59,405 bases of DNA from Planctomycetota bacterium. GTDB lineage: Bacteria; Planctomycetota; Planctomycetia; Pirellulales; Pirellulaceae. This document shows positions 8,258 to 18,548 of this stretch, piece after piece. Within the stretch, counting starts at the first letter, position 1. Every line of letters starts with the position of its first letter. Under the pieces are notes generated by a model that saw only the letters and a list, made by a program, of their open reading frames with translations, did no database searches and was not told the DNA's origin. Made by a program: the position numbers and the translations under genes. Location of the stretch: assembly GCA_029259935.1 (NCBI GenBank), contig JAJDEH010000424.1:1-59405 (forward strand). The letters are read 5' to 3'.

Positions 8258-9841
8258 GTGACGGAATCCAAGTCCGAATCAAGATCAACTCCATCGGCAA
8301 CCGCGTTGAAGGTCGTTTTTTTACTGGCATTGGCCGTCGTCGCGATCGTCATGTTTGCGCAATCACGATGGTTTCGGCACTCCGCCAAGGACTACGCGGA
8401 CGCCGTTTTCAAGCCGCAAGCAACCACACTCGCGCCAGGCGTTCACATGCTGGGTGAATTGTCGCCCGGGGCCGCATACGTCATTGAAACGAACGACGGA
8501 CTGGTGCTGATCGACACGGGGCTCGATTCCAACGCAAGGCTGGTGGCCCAGCAAATCAGCGACCTAGGGCTCGACATTGCGACGTTGCGAGTCATCCTCA
8601 TCACGCACGTTCACGCCGACCACAGCCTGGGGGCCCGACGGTTGAGGCAAATATCGGGAGCCAAAATCTGCGCGGGTGTCGGAGATCGACAGGAACTTGA
8701 AACAGGCGGCCCACGAGATGCGTTCTTTTCGACCTACTCCATGCCGGACGTACGGGCACATCCCACAAAGATCGACCAATTGCTCAAGGGCGGCGAGACG
8801 ATCGATGTAGGGGATACGCAAATTCACTGCATCGCCACTCCCGGACATACTCCCGGCAGCATTTGTTTCATGCTGGAGCGGGACGGCGAACGAATCCTCT
8901 TTACCGGAGATACGGTTTCCTCGCTAACGTCCAAATTGGGTACGTATTCGGCGCACCTTTCTCCACGATATCGCGCCAGCGCCGACGACTATCTTGCGTC
9001 GCTGGGCAAGTTAAAGAAGATGCCAGCTCCAAACTTGATCATGCCTGGGCATCCCAGCATGGACCGGACTGGACAGAGCCCGCGGTTGAGCGAAACGGAG
9101 TGGCACGCACTGCTGGACCGCGGCATTTTCGAAATGCGTGAAGCCATCGGCCGGTTCGATGCCGACGGACGTGACTTTCTTGACGGTGAACCCAAGACGA
9201 TTCTTCCCGGGCTTTACTATCTGGGCGAGTATCATGACTGGGCCGTTTATTGCCTGATCAAGGACGATAAACTGTTCGTCTTCGACGCGCCGGGCGAATC
9301 CGGCTACCATGACTTTATTCGTGAACGGCTCGAACAGCTTAATGTCGAAGCGCCTCCCGTAGCGGCCGTGTTGTTGACCGCGACCGACAAGGCGGCGACC
9401 GGTGCCCTATCGGATCTGATATCGGATAGTAGCTGCCAAGTTGTGGTCCGTGCCGATGCTTGGGAAGACGTTCGGAAGGCTTGCCCACCCGACACGGAAT
9501 TAATCGAAGCCGAATCTCTGGGCGGCGAGGCGTGGATTCCGGTCACCGTGATCAAGCTTGGCGGTGCTGGCAAGTATCCCGTGGCTTATCTGCTGACATG
9601 GGAAGGAAAAACGGTACTCGTTTCGGGACGGGTCCCCGTGCGGGACAACCAATTGTCCATGGCCAATCTACCTAGCGAAATCGACGACCCTTTCGATCGA
9701 GAACAACAATTTCTAGATTCCCTCGACAAGCTTGGAACTGTCAATCCTCACATCTGGTTGCCGGCACGCCCCTTCCAAGGTCAAAATGCAAATCTCTACG
9801 GATCGCAGTGGCGTGAGATGGTGTCATCGAACCGCCAATAA
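8258..9841 (+). CDS. membrane-anchored tandem metallo-beta-lactamase-fold protein
   Basis: A 527-residue protein starting at GTG (8258) with a GAGGTGA-type ribosome site just upstream. One N-terminal transmembrane helix covers residues 18-35. The first MBL domain (about 50-270) has HVHADH at 117-122, His196 in PGHTPG, Asp218 in TGDT and His265 in PGH, a full binuclear metal site. The second half (about 315-525) repeats the same layout: a PGLYYLGE opening like PGVHMLGE, then LLTATDKAATGAL where ITHVHADHSLGA would stand. It has therefore lost the metal ligands. This looks like an internal duplication in which only the first domain is catalytic. The hydrolytic substrate is unknown. Confidence 0.85.
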   Translation: MTESKSESRSTPSATALKVVFLLALAVVAIVMFAQSRWFRHSAKDYADAVFKPQATTLAPGVHMLGELSPGAAYVIETNDGLVLIDTGLDSNARLVAQQISDLGLDIATLRVILITHVHADHSLGARRLRQISGAKICAGVGDRQELETGGPRDAFFSTYSMPDVRAHPTKIDQLLKGGETIDVGDTQIHCIATPGHTPGSICFMLERDGERILFTGDTVSSLTSKLGTYSAHLSPRYRASADDYLASLGKLKKMPAPNLIMPGHPSMDRTGQSPRLSETEWHALLDRGIFEMREAIGRFDADGRDFLDGEPKTILPGLYYLGEYHDWAVYCLIKDDKLFVFDAPGESGYHDFIRERLEQLNVEAPPVAAVLLTATDKAATGALSDLISDSSCQVVVRADAWEDVRKACPPDTELIEAESLGGEAWIPVTVIKLGGAGKYPVAYLLTWEGKTVLVSGRVPVRDNQLSMANLPSEIDDPFDREQQFLDSLDKLGTVNPHIWLPARPFQGQNANLYGSQWREMVSSNRQ

Positions 9842-9906
9842 ACTCAAACTTCATTTCAAAAAGCCTGGGACGGCCGCGCGGCAATCCGAACCAAATAGAA
9901 GCGACG

Positions 9907-11286
9907 ATGACGGAAACAACGACACCTCCACCGAACGACGAGCAAGGCCCCGCGGAAACTTTCGACGCGAGCAAGAAAAAGCCTCGCATTTTCTATCTGC
10001 TGATCGCCTTGGCCGTGCTTGTCGTACTGACGTTCTTGAACCGTAGCTGGCTGGCTTCGCTTCCCAACGGCCAGGCGCGACAGAGTCTGTCCGATCGCGA
10101 TTTGGAAGGCGCGCAGTGGTGGCTGGACGTGGCCCTAACCCTGTCGCCCAACAATGTGGAAAGCTTGTTTCTGAAGTCGCGCGTGCTGCGCCGCCAGGAT
10201 GACATCGAGGGGGCCGCCAAGTTGCTCGACCAAGCCGAGGAGATGGGTGCGTCAGCGGAACTGCTATCGCTCGAACGGTGGTTGCTGCAAACACGGGCCG
10301 GCGAGGTGGCCGCCACCGAGGTCCAACTGACCCAACTGCTGGCCAAGTTCCCATGGGAAGGCGAGGAGATCTGCGCGGCCTACGTCAGGGGTGCGATGCA
10401 CCAACATGACTACAACCTGTCTTATCAAGCGTTGGAAAAGTGGTTGCAGTTGGCACCAGACGACCCCACGCCCTATATGTTGCGCGGCACGATGTGGAGC
10501 AAGGCTCATCGCTCACGCGATGCCGAGAAAGACTTTCGCCGCGTCCTGGAAATGGACCCGAATCAGTATCAGGCCGCAATGGCTCTGGGTGATCTCTTCC
10601 TACGCGAAAACCGGCCAGCCGACGCGCACGAGCAATACATTTATGCCGCGCGGGACGAATCGCAACGAGCGCTCGTCAAGATCCGCCAGGCTCGTTGCTT
10701 ACGGGAGCTCGGCAAGCTGGACGCGGCACGAGAGCAGTTGACCGAATTCGCCGATCAAGAGTCGCCACCGGTAGAGGCCGAACTGGAACTGGCGCGGATT
10801 GCACTGGAGTCGGCGGAATTCGAGCAAGCGCTCGCTCGGCTGGAACCACTGGCCCAAAGGGCTCCCAAGAATTTTGAGGTGCAATACGCGCTGGGCAGGG
10901 CTTTGCGCGGCATTGGTCAAACGGAAAAAGCAAAACGGATCTTCGACTCCGTGGCGATCTTCAAAGGGAAACTCACCCGAGCGTCCAACCTCATCGCCAA
11001 TGTGTTGAAGAGCCCGGATGATCTTGCCTCGCGACACGAGATCGGATTGATCTATTTGAATTATGGGGACGAGCAAGACGGCCTATCATGGCTGGAATCG
11101 GTACTATTGCTGGATCCCAACCATGCGGCGACTTTATGCGTCTTGGCGGAGTATTTTTCAGCCAACGCGACAGCCAAGCCGGAGTTTACCGAGAAGGCGC
11201 GGATGTACCAAATACGTTGCCAGATGGCGTTAAGGAACGCGGGCCAACCCGCACGCACGCACGCTCAAGACCAACTCACCAAGTGA
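9907..11286 (+). CDS. membrane-anchored TPR protein
   Basis: A 459-residue protein with a short cytoplasmic N-terminus, one transmembrane helix (about 28-46) and tetratricopeptide repeats across most of the rest. Examples are the helix pairs around LEGAQWWLDVALTLSPNN, LSYQALEKWLQLAPDDP and ARQCLRELGKLDAAREQL-like segments. TPR arrays make protein-protein contacts; no catalytic motif is seen. In Planctomycetes such proteins often accompany CRTAC lipoproteins. It closes the co-directional array that starts at 2475, 65 bases after the metallo-beta-lactamase gene. Start ATG 9907. Confidence 0.85.
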   Translation: MTETTTPPPNDEQGPAETFDASKKKPRIFYLLIALAVLVVLTFLNRSWLASLPNGQARQSLSDRDLEGAQWWLDVALTLSPNNVESLFLKSRVLRRQDDIEGAAKLLDQAEEMGASAELLSLERWLLQTRAGEVAATEVQLTQLLAKFPWEGEEICAAYVRGAMHQHDYNLSYQALEKWLQLAPDDPTPYMLRGTMWSKAHRSRDAEKDFRRVLEMDPNQYQAAMALGDLFLRENRPADAHEQYIYAARDESQRALVKIRQARCLRELGKLDAAREQLTEFADQESPPVEAELELARIALESAEFEQALARLEPLAQRAPKNFEVQYALGRALRGIGQTEKAKRIFDSVAIFKGKLTRASNLIANVLKSPDDLASRHEIGLIYLNYGDEQDGLSWLESVLLLDPNHAATLCVLAEYFSANATAKPEFTEKARMYQIRCQMALRNAGQPARTHAQDQLTK

Positions 11287-11838
11287 CGACGCTTCCAACG
11301 CGGACCGCTCCAGACGTTTGTGAGTCTCAAGAGTGCGGATTTTTTGCTGGCTGGTGCCGACAGCGGTGCCAACGATTTTTGCTTGCCCACGGCACGATGG
11401 CTCCATCCAAATCGCCCGCCCGCACGGACCATCAGCTAGACCCCAGCAAGATTGGAGGGTATAGTGTGAGTAGCCTCGATAGGCATTGAGTTTATTCACT
11501 CCTGCTGATTCTCTCTCCCTTCTCTTGTCGCTCGCGTGATTTAGCATCACCAAGAGGATCGAGCCAGACTACCCGATGGGCCGGATGCTAGTCTTCTGGC
11601 CGCGTGGATTCGACGACGAAACCGTGGTCGGCCTGCTGTTTTCCACGTTCACCTACAGAACTGAACGACAGTAGTCTCTCTTTATTCTTTAGTCGTTTGA
11701 CTCTTCACCTTAAAGGGTGAAAAGTCCTAGCGGGTTGGAATCGACAGAGCATGCGCGCGAAGTTGCGAAATCCTATACGGAAATCGGCCATCATCGACTG
11801 CCGCCATGGTCAATACGAAGGTGATTGCAGGACAATAG
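11287..11838. other. 552-base intergenic stretch, no gene seen
   Basis: Neither strand gives a convincing protein. A small imperfect hairpin lies near 11707-11723 (TTCACC...GGTGAA) but lacks a T-run, so I do not call it a terminator. The stretch probably holds the end of the upstream operon and the promoter of the small gene at 11839. Confidence 0.4.
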
Positions 11839-12132
11839 ATGACTGGAAAACACAAAAAACCTGTTCCCGACACTCCCGAGGCGGGTAGGAAAATCTGCCC
11901 GGTTTGCAATCAGTCATCGTATTCCGCCGCGGGGATCCATCCTCAGTGTGCTGCCGTTCAAGCCGACGCACCACGGAGCGAACGGCTGAAAGCGGCGAAG
12001 AAGGCGGAAGGGAAAAAAAAGACAAAACAGCAGTCCACCAAGCAGCGGTCCTGGTCGAAGAAGTGTCCCCAGTGCCACGCCGAGGTTCACGTACGCCGAA
12101 AACTGTGTGATTGCGGACACGCTTTTTCGTAG
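11839..12132 (+). CDS. small zinc-ribbon protein
   Basis: A 97-residue protein with two Cys pairs at each end: ICPVCNQ near the N-terminus and KCPQCHAE plus LCDCGHAF at the C-terminus. The middle is a Lys-rich helix (AKKAEGKKKTKQQ). The C-terminal CPxCx(n)CxCGHAF pattern is a rubredoxin- or zinc-ribbon-like knuckle. Its basic charge suggests RNA or DNA contact, but no function is known to me. The start has AGGA a few bases upstream. It lies 254 bases before an RRM gene. Confidence 0.75.
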   Translation: MTGKHKKPVPDTPEAGRKICPVCNQSSYSAAGIHPQCAAVQADAPRSERLKAAKKAEGKKKTKQQSTKQRSWSKKCPQCHAEVHVRRKLCDCGHAFS

Positions 12133-12373
12133 TAGCCCGATCTCGCGATGGTGGAGTTCTGGGGCGTCGGCTTCGATGGCAAAGCCCCGCCTGGGGTATA
12201 CGGACGCCAATATATAGGTTATCTTTTTGCTTGGTTGGTTCGTCGATCGTGAAATACATAGCCGGAATCTCTGGCCCGTTCGCCGCTTTCGTCCTTCCCG
12301 CCTAGTAGGTCTCCGAAAAGGCCTCTTTCTTTTTTGGCCCCGAAATTTTAATGGCGGGTCATCCGTCCTTGTT

Positions 12374-12379
12374 GAGGAG
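12374..12379 (+). promoter_or_regulatory. ribosome binding site that decides the RRM start
   Basis: GAGGAG lies seven bases before a GTG at 12387. The longer in-frame ATG at 12351 has no such site, so the GTG is the likely start. Confidence 0.75.
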
Positions 12380-12386
12380 TTTAGCG

Positions 12387-12746
12387 GTGGGAAGAAAACT
12401 GTATTGTGGAAACTTGAGCTTCAATGTCTCAAGCAACGACTTAGAACAATTGTTTGCCCAATTCGGTACGGTGCAAAGTGCACAGGTCATCAGCGATCGT
12501 GATAGCGGCCGCAGCAAGGGCTTTGGGTTTGTCGAAATGGGAACCGATGATGAAGCGCAAGCAGCCATTGCCGGCCTCAATGAACAGGAACACGATGGGC
12601 GAGCCTTGACCGTGAATGAAGCCCGGCCTCGCGAAGAACGACGCGGCGGTGGTGGCTATGGCGGCGGCGGTGGTGGAGGAGGCTACGGTGGTGGCGGTGG
12701 CGGCGGCGGCTATGGTGGAGGCGGCGGACGCGGCGGTCGTAGATAA
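12387..12746 (+). CDS. glycine-rich RRM RNA-binding protein
   Basis: With the GTG start this is a 119-residue protein. A single RNA recognition motif occupies residues 3-80, with RNP2 LYCGNL (5-10) and RNP1 KGFGFVEM (44-51). Residues 87-119 are a Gly/Tyr/Arg tail with repeated YGGGG units, like the cold-induced Rbp proteins of cyanobacteria and plants. These bind single-stranded RNA and are often induced by cold or stress. The 5' leader contains a run of T and C, but no riboswitch or cold-shock element could be identified. The GGC-rich tail (12650-12740) is prone to length change by slippage. Confidence 0.9.
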   Translation: MGRKLYCGNLSFNVSSNDLEQLFAQFGTVQSAQVISDRDSGRSKGFGFVEMGTDDEAQAAIAGLNEQEHDGRALTVNEARPREERRGGGGYGGGGGGGGYGGGGGGGGYGGGGGRGGRR

Positions 12747-12846
12747 CGCTGTTAGCCCCAAGCCTGGCAGAGCCTCGCTCGAATCACCTATCGCTTCCGG
12801 TATTACGCTCACGGCGATTTCGAATTCGGTCACTGCTTCAATTTGC

Positions 12847-12864
12847 CTAGGAAGCGTTTCCTAG
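12847..12864. repeat. perfect 7-bp hairpin after the RRM gene
   Basis: CTAGGAA and TTCCTAG surround a four-base loop. No T-run follows, so the role (RNA 3' processing or transcription pausing) is not clear. Confidence 0.5.
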
Positions 12865-12963
12865 ACATTGGCGTAGCCGTCTTGAATACCGTGGAAGCGA
12901 TAAGACGACGAGTCCAACAACTGACGAGCCAGCTACGAGCCCAACAAACCATGGAGGAGCTTC

Positions 12964-13152
12964 ATGGCAAAAAATCAAAATACGTTTGCCAAACGCCAGC
13001 GAGAAATGGAAAAGAAACGCAAGGCCGAAGAGAAACTTGCGCGCCGCCGAAAAAAGAAGGAAGAACCGACCGAAGAGCTTAACGAAACAGTGGACGAAGA
13101 GACCGATGCCGATGCCGAAACGGACGCGGCGGAGGAAGAAGCCGCCAGTTGA
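12964..13152 (+). CDS. small charge-segregated protein
   Basis: A 62-residue protein whose first half is Lys/Arg-rich (RQREMEKKRKAEEK, RRRKKKEE) and whose second half is Asp/Glu-rich and helical. GGAGGAG directly precedes the ATG. It is probably real because of that site and its similarity in style to short conserved planctomycete proteins that follow RNA-binding genes. The basic half could bind nucleic acid or ribosomes, and the acidic half may balance it. Function unknown. Confidence 0.7.
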   Translation: MAKNQNTFAKRQREMEKKRKAEEKLARRRKKKEEPTEELNETVDEETDADAETDAAEEEAAS

Positions 13153-13215
13153 TCCTGGCGGGCGTTCGACGAGGCTTGCCGCTGAAGGACCGCTCAAGCC
13201 TCGCGGGCTGATCGA

Positions 13216-14229
13216 TCAACTCTTGACGGTCGAAGTTGACGCCATGGGGGCACCGGGGTGATCTTGCTCGACCGCGTGGCAACTCACCAAGTGACCGTCG
13301 AGATCCAAAGTCTGGGGTGGCTGTTGGCTGCAAATGTCCATCGCCAGCGGGCAACGGGGATGAAAGCGGCAGCCCGATGGTGGATTGATGGGACTGGGAA
13401 CATCGCCTTCCAACACCACGCCGTTCTTTTTCCCGCCCGGCTTTAGCGATGGGATGGAAGAAAGCAGCGCCTGCGTATAGGGGTGCAGTGGATTGGCATA
13501 GACCTGTTCGCTGGACGCCAACTCGACGATTTCGCCAAGGTACATAACGGCGACTCGGTCGGAAATGTATTCGACCACGGAAAGGTCGTGGGAAATAAAG
13601 AGGTAGGTGAGATTCAATTCCTCTTTCAAATCGTTTAGCAGATTGATGATCTGCGACTGAATCGAAACATCCAGCGCCGAAATCGGTTCATCGAGCACAA
13701 TGAATCTTGGGTTCAGCGCCAGCGCGCGCGCGACGCTGATGCGCTGCCGCTGGCCGCCGGAAAACTCATGCGGATAGCGATTGATGTAGGACGGGTCGAG
13801 GCCCACTTGTTGCAATACTTGCTTTGTTCTGTCGAGCCGGTCTTCTCGCTTGCCAATTCCGTGTACTACCAGACCTTCTTCCACAATGCCTTTGATCGTC
13901 ATCCGAGGGTTCAGCGAACTGAACGGATCTTGAAAAACGATTTGCATATCGCGTCGCAGTTCGCGCAGTTGCGCGCCGTGCAACTCCGTCACCTCGCGAC
14001 CGTCGAACCTGATGCGCCCCGAGTCGGGTTCGTAAAGGCGCAGCAACGTTCGCCCCGCCGTCGTCTTGCCGCATCCGCTTTCACCGACAAGCCCCAATGT
14101 CTCCCCTTCGGCGATTTCAAAAGAAATGTCGTCAACGGCCATCACGTGACCAGCGACTCGCTGCAGAATGCCTTTCCGCACTGGAAAGTATTTCTTGAGA
14201 TGTTGGACTTCAAGAAGTGGCTTGCTCAT
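13216..14229 (-). CDS. peptide ABC transporter ATPase, DppF/OppF type (second copy)
   Basis: A 337-residue nucleotide-binding protein. Walker [10 protein letters not shown] is at 49-57, then the Q-loop [13 protein letters not shown], signature [15 protein letters not shown], Walker [13 protein letters not shown] and H-loop FISHDLSV. The C-terminal oligopeptide-transporter domain has the Cys motif C.FHPRCP...C (near residues 285-305), which in some family members holds an Fe-S cluster. Its start overlaps the upstream ATPase gene by 20 bases. It is the last gene of the operon. Family members energise import of di- or oligopeptides. Confidence 0.93.
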   Translation of the reverse strand: MSKPLLEVQHLKKYFPVRKGILQRVAGHVMAVDDISFEIAEGETLGLVGESGCGKTTAGRTLLRLYEPDSGRIRFDGREVTELHGAQLRELRRDMQIVFQDPFSSLNPRMTIKGIVEEGLVVHGIGKREDRLDRTKQVLQQVGLDPSYINRYPHEFSGGQRQRISVARALALNPRFIVLDEPISALDVSIQSQIINLLNDLKEELNLTYLFISHDLSVVEYISDRVAVMYLGEIVELASSEQVYANPLHPYTQALLSSIPSLKPGGKKNGVVLEGDVPSPINPPSGCRFHPRCPLAMDICSQQPPQTLDLDGHLVSCHAVEQDHPGAPMASTSTVKS

Positions 14230-15217
14230 AGGTAATCTCTTCGGCCAGATGGCATCGCACCTGATGTTGCGTGTCGATGCCTCTTAGTTCGGCTTCCGCC
14301 GCGCGGCACTGCTCGACAGCGTAGGGGCAACGGGGATGGAATTTGCAACCTTGGGGAAAGTGCAACGGACTGGGGACCATCCCTTCGATGGTGTACAAGT
14401 GCTTGCTGCGATCCATGCCCGGCAACGGCCGCGAGGCGAACAATCCGTGTGTATAAGGATGCCGCGGATTCTCGAACAGTAGTTCGACCGGAGCCTGCTC
14501 CACGACGTTGGAGGCGTACATCACCGCCACGTCATGGGCCATTTCGGCAATCACGCCCAGGTCGTGAGTGATGATCAGGATCGACATCCCTTCCTCTTCC
14601 TGCAACTCGCGCAGCAATTGCAGGATTTGCGCCTGGATCGTGACGTCCAGCGCCGTACTCGGTTCATCGGCGATCAGCAGTTTAGGCTTGCAAGCCAGCG
14701 CCATCGCAATCATCACTCGCTGCCGCATGCCGCCGGAAAACTGATGAGGATACTCCTTCAAGCGACGTTCGGGCGCGGGAATTTTGACCTTGGCCAGCGT
14801 CTCGACCGCGATGTCCCTGGCTTCGGCCTTGGTCACCTTACGATGCAGCAGCACCGCCTCCATGATCTGAGCCCCCACGGTAAACACCGGGTTAAGCGAC
14901 GTCATCGGCTCTTGAAAAATCATGGCGATCTTCGAACCGCGATAGCGACGAATGTCCGCTTCCGGAATCTGCGTCAGATCGACAACGCCTTCGTCGTCGT
15001 GGAACTTGATGCTGCCAGCCACGATCCGTCCCGGCGAGGAAATCAAGCGGATAATGGAAAGCGCCGTCACCGACTTACCGCACCCCGACTCACCCACCAA
15101 CCCCAACGTCCGACCCTTGGGAATCGTGAGAGAAACATTCTCCACCGCCTTCACGACCCCTTCGTCAGTGAAAAAGTGAGTCCGCAGATTTTCGATTTCT
15201 ACAAGAGCAGGTTTCAT
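14210..15217 (-). CDS. peptide ABC transporter ATPase, DppD/OppD type (second copy)
   Basis: A 335-residue protein. Walker [10 protein letters not shown] is near 43-51, then Q-loop [12 protein letters not shown], signature [15 protein letters not shown], Walker [13 protein letters not shown] and H-loop IITHDLGV. The C-terminal Cys motif ([13 protein letters not shown]) is present. The M-type signature (GGMRQR) marks it as the D-type subunit, paired with the F-type gene downstream. It is the second D/F pair in this operon, separated from the first pair by 85 bases. Confidence 0.93.
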   Translation of the reverse strand: MKPALVEIENLRTHFFTDEGVVKAVENVSLTIPKGRTLGLVGESGCGKSVTALSIIRLISSPGRIVAGSIKFHDDEGVVDLTQIPEADIRRYRGSKIAMIFQEPMTSLNPVFTVGAQIMEAVLLHRKVTKAEARDIAVETLAKVKIPAPERRLKEYPHQFSGGMRQRVMIAMALACKPKLLIADEPSTALDVTIQAQILQLLRELQEEEGMSILIITHDLGVIAEMAHDVAVMYASNVVEQAPVELLFENPRHPYTHGLFASRPLPGMDRSKHLYTIEGMVPSPLHFPQGCKFHPRCPYAVEQCRAAEAELRGIDTQHQVRCHLAEEITYEQATS

Positions 15218-15302
15218 TAGCTTTAGCTAACAGGAGCGAGCGATCCACGGGATTGAGGCCATGCAGAAGCTTCGAGCCTCGAAGAAAGCATAGCCGATCC
15301 AC

Positions 15303-16301
15303 CTAAACATGGGGACAAGCCGCCAGTTGTCCTTCCCGCTTCTCTTGTAGTTCTGGGACTTCTTCCGAGCAAGAGGGGCTGGCAATGGGACACCGCGGAT
15401 GGAAGCTGCACCCCGTTGGCTTGTTCAGGGGCGAAGGAATCTCGCCCTTCAACTTCACACGTTGACTACGGTCACCCGACGGATCCGGATGCGGCACCGC
15501 GGAAAGCAGCGCCTGCGAGTAAGGATGTTGAGGATGATGATACACGTCATCCGCCGTGCCAACCTCGACTAGGTCTCCCAGGTACATGACCGCAATGCGC
15601 TCACAGATATGGTAGACGACCGACAGGTCGTGGGCCACAAACAAATAGGTCAACTTGAATTCATCCTGCAGATCCTGCAAGAGATTGATCACTTGGCTTT
15701 GCACGGAAACGTCCAACGCCGAGACCGGTTCATCCGCGATGATCAGTTTGGGATGCACTGCCAGGGCTCGGGCTACACCGATTCGCTGACGTTGCCCACC
15801 GGAGAATTCGTGAGGATAGCGGGTGGCATATTCCGCCTGCAAGCCGACGCGTTCCAGAAGTTCATCGACTCGGCGCCGTCGCTGCTCGCGCGTCTGCCTG
15901 GCGTGGACCCGTAGCGGCCGCTCAATGATCTCTCGAACCGTCATGCGCGGATTCAGAGAAGAAAAAGGGTCTTGGAAGATCATTTGAATCTGCGATCGGT
16001 AAGGCCGCATCCGACGGTTACTGAGTGCAAGCAGATCAACCGGTCCCTCGTCCGTGTGGAACAAGATCTCTCCTTCTTCCACGATTCCGGGTACCGTGGG
16101 CTTCAACAGGTTGCAAATCGCCTTGGCGGCGGTCGTCTTGCCGCAGCCCGATTCGCCGACCAGTCCGAGGGTCTCGCCTTCATTCACGGTGAAGGAAACG
16201 CCATCGACGGCACGAACCTCGCCGACCTTATGTCGCAAGACCCCACCCCAAACTGGATAGCGTATGTGTAGATTTCGAACTTCCAACAGCGGTTTTGTCA
16301 T
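15303..16301 (-). CDS. peptide ABC transporter ATPase, DppF/OppF type (first copy)
   Basis: A 332-residue protein. Walker [11 protein letters not shown]-loop [13 protein letters not shown], signature [15 protein letters not shown], Walker [13 protein letters not shown] and H-loop FVAHDLSV are all intact. The C-terminal motif SFHPRCP is present. It differs clearly from the copy at 13216 (for example the N-terminal [10 protein letters not shown] and the loop around [14 protein letters not shown]), so the pair is an old duplication and not a recent one. It starts 23 bases after the D-type ATPase stop. Confidence 0.93.
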   Translation of the reverse strand: MTKPLLEVRNLHIRYPVWGGVLRHKVGEVRAVDGVSFTVNEGETLGLVGESGCGKTTAAKAICNLLKPTVPGIVEEGEILFHTDEGPVDLLALSNRRMRPYRSQIQMIFQDPFSSLNPRMTVREIIERPLRVHARQTREQRRRRVDELLERVGLQAEYATRYPHEFSGGQRQRIGVARALAVHPKLIIADEPVSALDVSVQSQVINLLQDLQDEFKLTYLFVAHDLSVVYHICERIAVMYLGDLVEVGTADDVYHHPQHPYSQALLSAVPHPDPSGDRSQRVKLKGEIPSPLNKPTGCSFHPRCPIASPSCSEEVPELQEKREGQLAACPHV

Positions 16302-16324
16302 GAACCGAACGTACTCAAAATGGT

Positions 16325-17374
16325 CTAAGTGTTCTTGGATGGAGACGTCTGGGCTTCCTCTTCAAGCAGATGGCACCGAACCAAGTGGCCATCTCCTAGG
16401 TCATGCAGCGGCGGCTCTTCGTCGTGGCAGCGAGGCAACACCTCGCTGCACCTTGTGCAAAAGCGGCATCCCAGCGGCATATCGGCGATAGAAGGTACAT
16501 TTCCTGGAATCGTATATAAGCGTTCTTGTTTTTGCGCCCGGGTGACCGGCAAGGAGGCAAGCAAACCCTTGGTGTACGGGTGCCGAGGATGATTGAATAT
16601 CTGCTCGACCGTGCCGACCTCCTGCGCCTTGCCGCCATACATGACGACCGTGCGGTCGCAGGTTTCCGCGACGACCGCAAGGTCGTGCGTGATAAGCATG
16701 ATCGAAGCCCCCGACTCTTTCGACTTCAGCTCCAGCATGAGATCAAGAATCTGAGCCTGTGTCGTGACATCGAGCGCGGTGGTTGGTTCGTCGGCAATCA
16801 AGATTCGCGGATGGCATACCAGCGCCAAGGCAATCATCACGCGTTGTCGCATTCCGCCTGAGAATTGATGCGGATAGTCTTTCATCCTCCTGCGGGCGTC
16901 CGGAATGCCGACTCGCTCCAGCATCTCGACCGCTCGATCGACGGCTTCCTGACGAGTGACTTTCTCGTGCGTGAGAATCGTCTCCATGACCTGCATGCCG
17001 ATCGTAAATACGGGATTCAACGCGGTCATGGGTTCCTGAAAGATCATGGCGATTTGTTTGCCGCGCACCTTTCGCATGTCTTTCCAAGTGAGTTTTAGAA
17101 GGTCTTCACCATCAAGTAGAATTTCGCCTTCAGCAATTTTCCCGGGCGGCTCGGGGATCAGGCGCATGATCGACAACGCGGACACTGACTTCCCTGAACC
17201 AGATTCGCCCACAATCCCGAGTACTTCGCCAGCGAACAAATCGAACGACACGCCATCGACCGCGCGAGGATCGTCTTGCTCGACCCGAAACGTGACAACG
17301 AGGTCGCGGACGGACAACAGCGGACCTGTTTTCGCGTTTTTTTCGCTTTTGTGCTGCGTGGATACTGAAGACAT
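16325..17374 (-). CDS. peptide ABC transporter ATPase, DppD/OppD type (first copy)
   Basis: A 349-residue protein. Walker [11 protein letters not shown]-loop [12 protein letters not shown], signature [15 protein letters not shown], Walker [13 protein letters not shown] and H-loop LITHDLAV are intact, and the C-terminal Cys motif [13 protein letters not shown] is present. A basic N-terminal extension of about 20 residues ([10 protein letters not shown]) precedes the ATPase fold. It follows the inner-membrane permease gene by 58 bases. Confidence 0.93.
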   Translation of the reverse strand: MSSVSTQHKSEKNAKTGPLLSVRDLVVTFRVEQDDPRAVDGVSFDLFAGEVLGIVGESGSGKSVSALSIMRLIPEPPGKIAEGEILLDGEDLLKLTWKDMRKVRGKQIAMIFQEPMTALNPVFTIGMQVMETILTHEKVTRQEAVDRAVEMLERVGIPDARRRMKDYPHQFSGGMRQRVMIALALVCHPRILIADEPTTALDVTTQAQILDLMLELKSKESGASIMLITHDLAVVAETCDRTVVMYGGKAQEVGTVEQIFNHPRHPYTKGLLASLPVTRAQKQERLYTIPGNVPSIADMPLGCRFCTRCSEVLPRCHDEEPPLHDLGDGHLVRCHLLEEEAQTSPSKNT

Positions 17375-17432
17375 GAAAGGGATCTTGGTTCAAACGAAAG
17401 AATTGCCAACAGCGAGACAAACCTCGACTCTA

Positions 17433-18545
17433 TTACCTCAACCGACTCGTGACTTTGGGGTCAAACGCCTCACGGACTGCTTCGCCAATAAATACGATGA
17501 GCTGCAACGAGATGAACATCGCACCGAGCGGGAATAAGACGAGATGCCACATTTCGCCGATGTTCGAGAAATTGTCCTTGGCCTGCCGGATGAGTTCGCC
17601 CCAACTGGGCGTGGGCACGGGCAAACCGTATCCCAAAAAGTCTAGGGAAACGAGTGCCACGATCATCGAGACGATGGCAAAAGGCATGAATGTGATGATT
17701 GGTGTCAAGGCGTTGGGCAGGATGTGTCGAATCATGATCGTCAAATCGCTTTCGCCGTTGGCGATCGCCGCCGCTACATAGTCCTTTGTCTTCTCTCGAT
17801 AGAATTCACCGCGAATGTAGTACGTAATCGACATCCAGCCGAAAGCGGCCAAAATGCTCAACAGCAGCGAAAAGCTGCGGCCTAATAGCGAAGCCAGAAT
17901 GATCACGGTATAGAGAAAGGGAATGGCCGCCCAGATTTCAACGAATCGTTGGCCGACGATGTCTATCCAGCGGCCAAAGTAACCGAGCGTGGCACCGACC
18001 AGAATGCCCGTTGCGTAAGCGAATAGCGTCACTCCCAGGGCAAAGCTGATCGAAATCCGAAAGCCATAAGTCAAGCGAGTAAACACGTCGCGACCGCCAG
18101 TGTCCGTGCCGAACCAATGATCCCGGGACGGCTTGTGCGGAGGTGATCCTTCAAGATCCAAAAAGGATTCGTTGGGGTGGTACGGCATGGGTGGCATCAA
18201 AACGAAGTTGCCATCCGATTGCTCTTGAAATTGCTGTTGCAAGTTTCGATAGCGCGCCTCGCCTAAAACGGGTCGACCAGATTCGTCGTGTTGCTTGAAT
18301 GTCTCGGCCAGAAGGATCCGTTCGCCGCCCATTCCAAACGTGTCGTGCAAATAATTGCGTAGCGCGGGAAAATACAACCGACCCTCATAACGAACCAACA
18401 ACGCGCGGTTGTTGACGAGGAACGGCAACAAGAAGGTGATGAGATACGCCGAGACGAGAATCAGGAAACTATAATACCCTCGCTTCAAGCGCCGAAAACG
18501 TCGAAGCCGCAGTTGGAATGGCGATCGTGACTTTTGCTCGGCCAT
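17433..18545 (-). CDS. peptide ABC transporter permease, YejE type
   Basis: A 370-residue protein. Its long N-terminal insert between the first helix and the permease core (residues about 45-150, with RYEGRLYFPALR and HWFGTDTGGRDVFTRL) is characteristic of YejE, the microcin C/peptide permease, and not of short DppC proteins. Six transmembrane helices are visible, with the EAA loop near ANGESDLTIMIRHILPNALTPI. It sits 3 bases after the YejB-type gene. Together they form the membrane channel. Confidence 0.88.
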   Translation of the reverse strand: MAEQKSRSPFQLRLRRFRRLKRGYYSFLILVSAYLITFLLPFLVNNRALLVRYEGRLYFPALRNYLHDTFGMGGERILLAETFKQHDESGRPVLGEARYRNLQQQFQEQSDGNFVLMPPMPYHPNESFLDLEGSPPHKPSRDHWFGTDTGGRDVFTRLTYGFRISISFALGVTLFAYATGILVGATLGYFGRWIDIVGQRFVEIWAAIPFLYTVIILASLLGRSFSLLLSILAAFGWMSITYYIRGEFYREKTKDYVAAAIANGESDLTIMIRHILPNALTPIITFMPFAIVSMIVALVSLDFLGYGLPVPTPSWGELIRQAKDNFSNIGEMWHLVLFPLGAMFISLQLIVFIGEAVREAFDPKVTSRLR

Positions 18546-18548
18546 TGA

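Noticed and set aside
11707..11723. TTCACC/GGTGAA hairpin as a terminator
   Set aside because: Short stem and no T-run; not near a gene end.
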